DNA of 64,000 bases from a virus, in IMG/VR virus record IMGVR_UViG_3300037153_000881, positions 1 to 64,000 of that record; one strand, written 5' to 3'. The notes below the pieces were generated by a model, which saw only the letters and a list, made by a program, of their open reading frames with translations, made no database searches and had not been told where the DNA came from. Below, piece after piece: positions 58,900 through 64,000 of this stretch. The position numbers were made by a program, and so were the translations under genes. Position 1 is the stretch's first letter, and each line of letters begins with the position of its first letter.

Positions 58900-59022
58900 T
58901 CAGGGTCGCGGTTGCGGCTCAGGCTGCGATGGGTCCGGCCGCGGCTCCGGGTTCGGCTCCGGGTTCGGGTTGGGGTTCGGGTTGGGGTTCGGGTTCGGCT
59001 GGGGTGGGTTGGGCTGTGTCAT
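58900..59022 (-). CDS. Pro/Asn-repeat peptide (40 aa)
   Basis: MTQPNPPQPNPNPNPNPNPN, then PEPNPEPRPDPSQPEPQPRP. A near pure PN/PE repeat, with matching hexamer DNA repeats (GGTTCG/GGTTGG). No ribosome binding site seen and it follows a terminator, so its expression is doubtful. It could be a linker peptide or a repeat that is merely open. Confidence 0.35.
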   Translation of the reverse strand: MTQPNPPQPNPNPNPNPNPNPEPNPEPRPDPSQPEPQPRP

Positions 59023-59037
59023 GGCCGCGCTTGATGC

Positions 59038-59062
59038 AAAAACCGGACCGTGAGCCGGGTTT
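59038..59062 (-). terminator. Intrinsic terminator after the CDCC zinc gene
   Basis: On the minus strand AAACC(C)GG and CCGGTTT pair (one bulged C) around CTCACGGT and are followed by a T5 run. It begins at the stop codon of the gene at 59061-59303. Confidence 0.55.
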
Positions 59063-59303
59063 AAGAACTGCTCGGCCCGCGGGTGCCCTCGGGCGTGATA
59101 TTCCAGTCGTAGACGTGCTCGGCCAGCGCGAGGACTCGCTTGGCGGCGTCGCCCTCGAGCTTCGTGGCCAGCTCGCGCAGTGCCGTTTCGACCCGTGGCA
59201 GCGTCGCGATCGTGTCCTGCCAGCAGCCGTCGCAGTACGTCGGGCCGTCGAGCGTGATCGACTGCTGACAGCAGTCGCAGACGAGATCCAGGTCGAGGCT
59301 CAT
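59061..59303 (-). CDS. Zinc-ribbon protein (80 aa)
   Basis: MSLDLDLVCDCCQQSITLDG, then PTYCDGCWQDTIATLPRVET: CDCC and CDGC make a ribbon. A helix follows. Starts directly after the upstream stop (TGA-ATG). Function unknown. Confidence 0.58.
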   Translation of the reverse strand: MSLDLDLVCDCCQQSITLDGPTYCDGCWQDTIATLPRVETALRELATKLEGDAAKRVLALAEHVYDWNITPEGTRGPSSS

Positions 59304-59546
59304 TCAGGAATTGCGTGAACCCGCTACATCCTTGCGGGATTGCACCACGTCCGCGCGGTCGAGACTGAGCTTGCCGTAGGCCACCCACTCGCGACTCACG
59401 TGGCCCGCGCGCGCCCGCCCCGGCCGACGCGTGATCTCGAACATGGTGGGATCGTCGAGCTGAGCGAGGGCGCTGGTCAGCGCAAAGATCGCCTCGTCGA
59501 TCTCGGACTCGGAGCGGCCGACCAGTCGGATGCGCACGACCGTCAT
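59304..59546 (-). CDS. Small protein (80 aa), unknown
   Basis: MTVVRIRLVGRSESEIDEAI, FALTSALAQLDDPTMFEITR. Ferredoxin-like alternation of strand-helix-strand is suggested by the pattern. Basic C-terminus. Four bases after the upstream stop. No family recognised. Confidence 0.52.
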   Translation of the reverse strand: MTVVRIRLVGRSESEIDEAIFALTSALAQLDDPTMFEITRRPGRARAGHVSREWVAYGKLSLDRADVVQSRKDVAGSRNS

Positions 59547-59550
59547 TGCG

Positions 59551-60711
59551 TCATCGCTTGACTACGAACAGCTTTGACTGCGGCGTTTTCAGCGGCCGGT
59601 CCTCAGGCCCCTTGACGTAGGGGGCGATGTACAGCGGCTTGTGTGCATCGGTTGATGGGTAATACTGCCGTCTCCAATGGCCGCTCACGATCCAGCGGTT
59701 CTTCCAGTCCGGGCCTTCGCCAGACTCGCCCGCGTCGCCGTGTTCCCGGTAGTGGCGGCGGCGGAGCTCGACGACCTTGATGTACGGCTCCTGCACGGAC
59801 CCCGCCCGCTCAAGCCGGCGGCGAGCCGTGCGATGCGCTTCGCCTCTAGGCGTGACGACCAGCTCCTGCTCGAGGAAGCTCAGACTGGCAGCGACGAACT
59901 TCAGGAACGCTCGGTGTTCGGCATCGGGGCCGCGCACCCGGATTGGCAACTCGGCCTCGTCGGTCAGTGTCCAGCCGAAATGCACCTCGGCATCGATCGT
60001 CGGAAACCCAGCTGGGCGCTTCGGTGTGTAGGTGAAACCCCACAGCGAGCACGTCCAGCCTGAGTGCGGCCGCGGGGCAGGAGCGCCGCCGATCACGGCG
60101 TTCTGTTCGTGAATCTTCTTCTTCTCTGAAGGCGGATCGACGTTCCACTGCCAGGCGGTGAGTCGAATCGGACCGTGCTTGTCGCTGGTCAGCAGCGTCA
60201 CGGGATGCTCGAGCCAGACGAACGCGTCGTGGACAGGGAAGCTCTCAGCCGTGAACGTGTAGTCGGGGATGATCTTCGAGGCAGCCAGCACGACATCGGC
60301 GATCGCGCCCGTCCAGAAGAAGGGCGTCGCCCTGGTGACCTGTGTCCGAAACGCGCGTGCAACATCCCGCTCATCGCGCGGTTCGCTCAGCGCCGGGTTG
60401 GTTTTCATCGCGGCGCGGTACATCTGGTCGAACCAGTTGCCGATCAGCGGCTCGGTGCTGGCGCGCTCTAACGCCAACTGCTCTTGCAGCGCGACCGAGT
60501 ACACGGCCGGGCTGACGCGCGGCATGCTGGGCACGGCTGCTTTGCGCTTCGGCTTCGGCGTTGGCGTCGACGTCGATGACGTCGTCGAGGGCAGTTGCTC
60601 GCGTTGCCCGCCGAGGAGTTTGCCGACTTTCTCTCGGAAGGCACTCCCGACCGTGACGCCGCGTGCGTACGCCTCGTCGTTGCCCTTGAGCAGGTCGCGC
60701 AGCTTCTTCAC
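59551..60711 (-). CDS. Hypothetical protein with VSGHWRRQYYPS / WIAPYVKGPED-type C-terminus
   Basis: A 386-residue protein, GTG start with AGGAGG 9 bases upstream. The last 50 residues (IVSGHWRRQYYPSTDAHKPL, YIAPYVKGPEDRPL) match a C-terminal motif seen widely in actinobacterial mobile-element proteins of unknown function. The middle contains PFFWTGAIADVVLAASKIIP; residues 1-70 are a basic disordered region (SSTSTPTPKPKRKAAVPSMP). No enzyme motif visible. Confidence 0.55.
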   Translation of the reverse strand: MKKLRDLLKGNDEAYARGVTVGSAFREKVGKLLGGQREQLPSTTSSTSTPTPKPKRKAAVPSMPRVSPAVYSVALQEQLALERASTEPLIGNWFDQMYRAAMKTNPALSEPRDERDVARAFRTQVTRATPFFWTGAIADVVLAASKIIPDYTFTAESFPVHDAFVWLEHPVTLLTSDKHGPIRLTAWQWNVDPPSEKKKIHEQNAVIGGAPAPRPHSGWTCSLWGFTYTPKRPAGFPTIDAEVHFGWTLTDEAELPIRVRGPDAEHRAFLKFVAASLSFLEQELVVTPRGEAHRTARRRLERAGSVQEPYIKVVELRRRHYREHGDAGESGEGPDWKNRWIVSGHWRRQYYPSTDAHKPLYIAPYVKGPEDRPLKTPQSKLFVVKR

Positions 60712-60771
60712 CAGCGTTGGCCTCCTGGCTGTGGATGATGCGCCCGCGCGCGGCTGTATGGGATTGCTAGC

Positions 60772-61030
60772 TCATGCAGAAACGCGTGGCGCTATGGCGG
60801 GGCTGTCGAGTGGGCGCATGGCGGCCTGGAGGCGCCGGTCGGTGGTCATCAGCACTGCGGGCTCGACGCCGAGAGCGGTGGCGAGTTTGAGGGTGGGTGC
60901 TCGGATGCGGCTCGGCCTGGCCGTTCTCGATGCGGAGGATGGTGGACTTGCCGACCCCGGAGCGCTCAGCGAGTCGCGCCTGGGACCAGGCGCGGCGCAG
61001 GCGGATGCGTCGGAGATTGGTCAACTTCAC
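60772..61030 (-). pseudogene. XRE regulator 3, frame broken by a 4-bp duplication
   Basis: From GTG 61030: MKLTNLRRIRLRRAWSQARL, AERSGVGKSTILRIENGQAE, a clear HTH. After residue 45 the frame becomes nonsense. In the other frame, after the duplicated CACC (plus-strand GGTGGGTG at 60892-60899), it reads LKLATALGVEPAVLMTTDRR, LQAAMRPLDSPAIA and ends at 60772. Removing 4 bp restores a full repressor of about 84 residues. The unbroken reading frame runs to 60767. Confidence 0.75.
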
Positions 61031-61040
61031 TGGAGCACGG

Positions 61041-61151
61041 CTAGCGACGACGACGCCGACGCACGAAATCGCTAGCGCAGTAGCCGCCCGCGATGCCGGC
61101 CAGCACGACGAACCAGTAGTAGAAGCGCGAATACCGCAGCTGGGGTCTCAC
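61041..61151 (-). CDS. Small membrane protein (36 aa)
   Basis: GTG start (61151), GGGGAGG abuts it: MRPQLRYSRFYYWFVVLAGI, AGGYCASDFVRRRRRR. One membrane helix then a basic tail. Just after the HTH gene at 61159-61488. Real by spacing, function unknown. Confidence 0.48.
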   Translation of the reverse strand: MRPQLRYSRFYYWFVVLAGIAGGYCASDFVRRRRRR

Positions 61152-61158
61152 CCTCCCC

Positions 61159-61488
61159 TCATGAAACAGCTCTGAGCGCCTCGCGCATCTCTTTGAGCCG
61201 GCTCACTGGCCGCGGGTGATTGACTTTGCGCCGTCGGCCGAGGACGTCCAACTTGTAGCTCACGGAGCCTTTCGGACGACCGATCGGCTTGCGCTGGGCG
61301 TGCCAGCGCTGGATGTCGTGGCCTCGGATATTCCAGGAGCGGCCGATCTTCTCACCCTTGAGCTCGCCATAGGCCAGCAGCTGCCGCACACGGACCGGGC
61401 GCACGCCAAGAATCCTGGCCGCGTTGTTGACGCTGTACCACTCGGTGGGGTTGACATCGAGCTCGGCAGAGGCAGGTTTGGTGGGCAA
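61159..61488 (-). CDS. MerR/excisionase-type HTH protein
   Basis: TTG start (61488) with AGGAG 7 bases upstream. PTEWYSVNNAARILGVRPVR then VRQLLAYGELKGEKIGRSWN IRGHDIQRWHAQ is a classic MerR-like HTH of phage excisionases. Basic C-terminus (VSYKLDVLGRRRKVNHPRP). It may be a DNA-bending cofactor of the integrase or a regulator. A 7-bp dyad (61514-61531) lies upstream. Confidence 0.75.
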   Translation of the reverse strand: MPTKPASAELDVNPTEWYSVNNAARILGVRPVRVRQLLAYGELKGEKIGRSWNIRGHDIQRWHAQRKPIGRPKGSVSYKLDVLGRRRKVNHPRPVSRLKEMREALRAVS

Positions 61489-61513
61489 TCGACAACTCCT
61501 GGGGATGAATTAT

Positions 61514-61531
61514 TAGCGTTGCGGAACGCTA
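61514..61531. promoter_or_regulatory. 7-bp dyad TAGCGTT/AACGCTA
   Basis: Perfect arms with a GCGG loop between the divergent HTH gene (61488) and membrane gene (61623); likely operator. Confidence 0.5.
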
Positions 61532-61622
61532 TGATCATAGTCGAGGAGGACGCCCCGGTGCAGGCCAACCGCCAGGGTTCCAGGCATCACAGACGTATAT
61601 CGGCTGCAGACTGGAGTGTCGC

Positions 61623-61853
61623 ATGACGCACGCATTGATCGGCTTCTACTGGCGCGTCGTCTGCACGCTGGTGACCGCGTGCGCGGTGGCCAGCTCGATC
61701 GGTCTGCCGCTCGTCGCGTTCTGGCTGCTGGCGTCCCAGCCCGTGCTCGTCCGCGTCGGCGTGTCCGCGCTGGCGGCGCTCATCCTGTGGCCGAACGCGG
61801 TCTTTCTGCTGCTCGGCTATCGGCGCATGCTGGGCTGGGTGTCGCCGCCGTGA
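61623..61853 (+). CDS. Two-helix membrane protein (76 aa)
   Basis: MTHALIGFYWRVVCTLVTAC, AVASSIGLPLVAFWLLASQP, then VGVSALAALILWPNAVFLLL: two hydrophobic segments and a short C-end. GGAG 6 bases upstream. GTGA overlap with the next gene. Might be an immunity or superinfection-exclusion protein (inference). Confidence 0.55.
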   Translation: MTHALIGFYWRVVCTLVTACAVASSIGLPLVAFWLLASQPVLVRVGVSALAALILWPNAVFLLLGYRRMLGWVSPP

Positions 61854-62092
61854 GCTTCCCGCACGAGTGCGAGTTTCGCTACCGCCGCGCCGGTGGCGTG
61901 GCGCGCATCCAGACACGCAGCCTGACCAACCACGAGCTCAGAAGCATCCTCATCGGCATGTGGCTGTCGCTCGACGAAGACGATCGGCGCGACCACGTCG
62001 CCGAGCTCAGCCACTACCTCGAGCCTGGCTCCAGACCGCCCGGCGTCGCGGTCGAGATCGCCGCGTCGATCGCTCGCGCTCGCACCGACTGA
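61850..62092 (+). CDS. Unknown protein (80 aa)
   Basis: GTG start in a GTGA overlap: MSFPHECEFRYRRAGGVARI, then LSLDEDDRRDHVAELSHYLE. Mixed alpha/beta, acidic. No family. Coupled to the membrane protein. Confidence 0.55.
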   Translation: MSFPHECEFRYRRAGGVARIQTRSLTNHELRSILIGMWLSLDEDDRRDHVAELSHYLEPGSRPPGVAVEIAASIARARTD

Positions 62093-62133
62093 CTGACGCG
62101 CGTCACGGCCGCGTCACGCCCCGCCGGCAAACC

Positions 62134-62152
62134 GTCATGTCCCCGGCATGAC
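62134..62152. promoter_or_regulatory. Dyad GTCATG/CATGAC upstream of the DUF6192-like gene
   Basis: GTCATG (62134-62139) and CATGAC (62147-62152) with a 7-base gap, in the 160-base promoter region of the gene at 62252. An ATTTGTTCTC element lies at 62227. Confidence 0.4.
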
Positions 62153-62251
62153 AGTGTCACAATTTGTCGTAACAACTTGACTTGCCCGAACATGGCATGC
62201 GTTACCCTGACATTGTCGTACAGGACATTTGTTCTCCCAGGGGAGGCGCGT

Positions 62252-63151
62252 ATGAAGTTCGAGCAGGCTGTGAATCGCATTCGCGAGCTGGATGCCAGTG
62301 AGGGCATGACGGCGTTCGAGATGGGGGACGTGGTGCTGGAGCAGGCGCCACTCGGCCGTGACGGCGCCCACAACGACACCGCCGGGGTGCTGGAGCGGCT
62401 CGCCGCCGATTCGGGCGTCGACTACAAGGTGCTGGAGCAGCGTCGGTTCGTCTCCAGCCGCATCCCTCCTACTACGCGCGTAGTAGGAGTCATCTGGTCG
62501 GTGTACCGCGAGATCGCCCAGGTCGCCGACGAGCGCGAGCGCAGCCGGCTGCTCGAGATGGTGGCCACCAAACCGCCCACGCAGTTCGTGGGCGGCGTGG
62601 AGCGCCCGACGGTGCAGAAGCGCTGGACCATCGACGCGATCCGCACCCACATCGGCGTCGAGCCGTACAACCCGCCGACCGGCAGCCAGGCGCTGCTCGA
62701 CCGCGCGTTCAAAGGCGTGCCGTCTCAGGTGATCCTGCACCAGGCCTTCAGCAAGGCGACGCCCGAGGCGATCGACGAGGTGCTCGACCAGCCCGAGATC
62801 CGCCGCGCCGTGTACCAGGGCTTGCACCGCCGCGAGCAGCAGGTCACCGCGCGCGCCGAGCGCATCGCCGACGCCGATCCGATCGACCGCACCATCGACC
62901 AGCAGCGCGCGCTGCTGGACGTGCGCACCTGGGTCGACCAGATGCGCCGCCACGTCGAGAAGCTGCGCGACGACATCCTGCCGCGGCTGGGCTCCGCGCC
63001 GACGCGCGATCCGCTGGCGCTGCGCCAGTTCCTGAAAGAGGCGCTCGACGATCTCGACGACGCCACCGGCCCGATCCGCGTGTTCGTCGACACCGGCTCC
63101 AGCGACATCGACCAGTTCCTGAGTTCTGTTCTCGGAGGCAAACGTGGCTAA
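62252..63151 (+). CDS. DUF6192-like DNA-binding-type protein
   Basis: A 299-residue protein from ATG 62252 (AGGGGAGG 6 bases upstream). FEMGDVVLEQAP, then LERLAADSGVDYKVLEQRRF, VSSRIPPTTRVVGVIWSVYR, ... follows the layout of DUF6192 proteins of actinomycetes. Middle/C-terminal helices hold LDRAFKGVPSQVILHQAFSK, then long heptad-like helices. A 24-bp palindrome is in codons 72-79. Likely a DNA-binding regulator or partition-type protein. Confidence 0.62.
   Translation: MKFEQAVNRIRELDASEGMTAFEMGDVVLEQAPLGRDGAHNDTAGVLERLAADSGVDYKVLEQRRFVSSRIPPTTRVVGVIWSVYREIAQVADERERSRLLEMVATKPPTQFVGGVERPTVQKRWTIDAIRTHIGVEPYNPPTGSQALLDRAFKGVPSQVILHQAFSKATPEAIDEVLDQPEIRRAVYQGLHRREQQVTARAERIADADPIDRTIDQQRALLDVRTWVDQMRRHVEKLRDDILPRLGSAPTRDPLALRQFLKEALDDLDDATGPIRVFVDTGSSDIDQFLSSVLGGKRG
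62466..62489. repeat. 24-bp perfect palindrome inside a coding gene
   Basis: CTCCTACTACGC is followed immediately by its reverse complement GCGTAGTAGGAG with no spacer. A perfect 12-bp arm is very unlikely by chance and suggests a protein-binding site or cruciform. Confidence 0.9.
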
Positions 63152-63557
63152 CAAACGCGGCCGTCCGCCCCTCAAGCCCGGCTGGGCCGAGCTCGTCTTC
63201 ATGCACATCCCGACCACCAACGACAACCGCTGGATCACGGCCAACCAGCTGATGACGCTGACCGGCCTGCGCTACATGCAGGTGACGGCCGGCGTCGAAT
63301 ACCTGCGCGATCACTTTCCCGAATTCCCGCTGGTGTCGTGCAAGAAGGGCTACCGCTTCAGCGTCGACCCGCGCGAGGTGCGCGAGTTCGCCGCCTGGCG
63401 GGCGAAGACTGCGATGACGATCCTGCGCCACAGCTACCGCGGCGCGGTCGCGCCGTACTTGAAGAACATGCCGCAGAGCCCGATCGTGCCCGTCGTGCGC
63501 AAGCAGTTCGAGCGCGCGCTCGAAGACCTCGGCGAGCTCATCACCGCGACGCCGTAG
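63144..63557 (+). CDS. Basic wHTH-like protein with AT-hook start (137 aa)
   Basis: GTG start with GGAGG 5 bases upstream. MANKRGRPPLKPGWAELVFM has the KRGRPP AT-hook. Then WITANQLMTLTGLRYMQVTA, GVEYLRDHFPEFPLVSCKKG, YRFSVDPREV: an HTH/winged-helix pattern. C-terminus helical. DNA binding is likely; target unknown. Coupled to the DUF6192-like gene (8-base overlap). Confidence 0.6.
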   Translation: MANKRGRPPLKPGWAELVFMHIPTTNDNRWITANQLMTLTGLRYMQVTAGVEYLRDHFPEFPLVSCKKGYRFSVDPREVREFAAWRAKTAMTILRHSYRGAVAPYLKNMPQSPIVPVVRKQFERALEDLGELITATP

Positions 63558-63568
63558 GGCCGGGCATC

Positions 63569-63778
63569 ATGGTGCTTGCCGTGGCCGAAGACACCGAGTG
63601 GCTGACGGTCGCCGATGTAGCCGCTCGCCTGAAGATCACGCCGACCACGGTCCTCAGATGGATTCGTGATCGGCGGCTTCCGGCGACGAAGCCAGGCGGT
63701 GATCGGATGGGTTACCGGATACGCGCTGACGATCTCGACCGATTCATTGCCGAGTACCGGACGTATGAGCCGGGCTGA
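63569..63778 (+). CDS. Excisionase/MerR-like HTH protein (69 aa)
   Basis: MVLAVAEDTEWLTVADVAAR, LKITPTTVLRWIRDRRLPAT, KPGGDRMGYRIRADDLDRFI. A standard phage excisionase-family HTH: VAxxLxIxPxTVxRWIxxxxLPA. With the integrase it could control excision. No strong ribosome binding site. Confidence 0.78.
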   Translation: MVLAVAEDTEWLTVADVAARLKITPTTVLRWIRDRRLPATKPGGDRMGYRIRADDLDRFIAEYRTYEPG

Positions 63779-64000
63779 GGTGTGGGACGTCGCCGAAGAT
63801 GTGGCGGAGATCGTGCGCGAGCGCAAGACGCTGCGCGTACGTGTCCGGCGTCTGGAAGCCCAGCTGAAACGCGTCGAAACCGAGAACAGGCGGCTGCGGG
63901 TGATCGTCGAGGGCACCCGCCAGCAACTGCGGCGCCATCCCGCCGATCGCGGTGACGGCTCGACGTCACCGCCGCCGCGATCGAAGACCCAGTCAGGGCG
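63765..64000 (+). CDS. Coiled-coil protein, cut by the window edge
   Basis: ATG at 63765 overlaps the preceding gene: MSRAEVWDVAEDVAEIVRER, then LRVRVRRLEAQLKRVETENR and RLRVIVEGTRQQLRR form a long charged coiled coil. Open to 64000 with no stop, so partial. Unknown function, perhaps a partner of the HTH protein. Confidence 0.6.
   Translation, partial: MSRAEVWDVAEDVAEIVRERKTLRVRVRRLEAQLKRVETENRRLRVIVEGTRQQLRRHPADRGDGSTSPPPRSKTQSG

Overview
The window looks like a 64 kb piece of a temperate, long-tailed (siphovirus-type) phage or prophage from a high-GC bacterium. It carries an HK97-type head module, a tail-tube protein, a 2,608-residue tape measure, two terminase subunits, lysis genes, a tyrosine integrase and several XRE/MerR-type regulators. 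No contractile-sheath gene is visible. Start codons are a mix of ATG, GTG and a few TTG. At least 26 gene junctions are ATGA, GTGA or TGATG overlaps, so translation is strongly coupled; I used these overlaps to fix most starts. The host is not shown directly. The DUF6192-like protein and general gene style suggest an actinomycete or another high-GC Gram-positive or Chloroflexota-like host (inference). The genome runs past both ends: a tail gene is cut at position 1 and a coiled-coil gene is cut at 64000. I saw no tRNA, rRNA, IS element or CRISPR array.

Layout. From 42601 down to 1 (all minus strand) lies the virion module in assembly order: portal, small zinc-ribbon proteins, a gpF-like minor head protein, small acidic proteins, prohead protease fused to a long acidic tail, decoration protein, major capsid protein, head-tail connector. 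A fibre cassette follows (baseplate-type protein, collagen-like fibre, two small proteins), then a lone XRE repressor with its own operator. After that come head closure, HK97 gp10-like protein, tail terminator, tail tube, frameshifted tail-assembly chaperones, tape measure, distal tail and hub proteins, and finally a run of seven related lectin-like paralogues plus repeat-rich adhesin-like proteins.

From 42744 to 49023 (plus strand) are lysis genes (small membrane proteins, GH19-type endolysin, papain/C39-like peptidase, holin-like protein, Pro/Thr-rich secreted protein). Next is an accessory cassette that I consider the most interesting part of the window: ParB-like protein, Cys protein, ABC-ATPase/GNAT fusion, small Cys protein, an aspartate 1-decarboxylase (PanD) homologue, a one-helix membrane peptide and a shortened CaiB/BaiF family III CoA-transferase. 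A PAS-domain membrane protein faces it on the minus strand.

From 50232 to 53897 (plus) are an XRE regulator and the terminase small and large subunits. The large subunit is interrupted by an intein in which an HNH endonuclease is encoded in a different reading frame. From 54 to 64 kb lies the lysogeny and early region, with small zinc-ribbon proteins, a possible recombination-directionality-type protein, the integrase, several HTH proteins (one broken by a 4-bp duplication), a DUF6192-like protein carrying a 24-bp perfect palindrome, and an excisionase-like protein.
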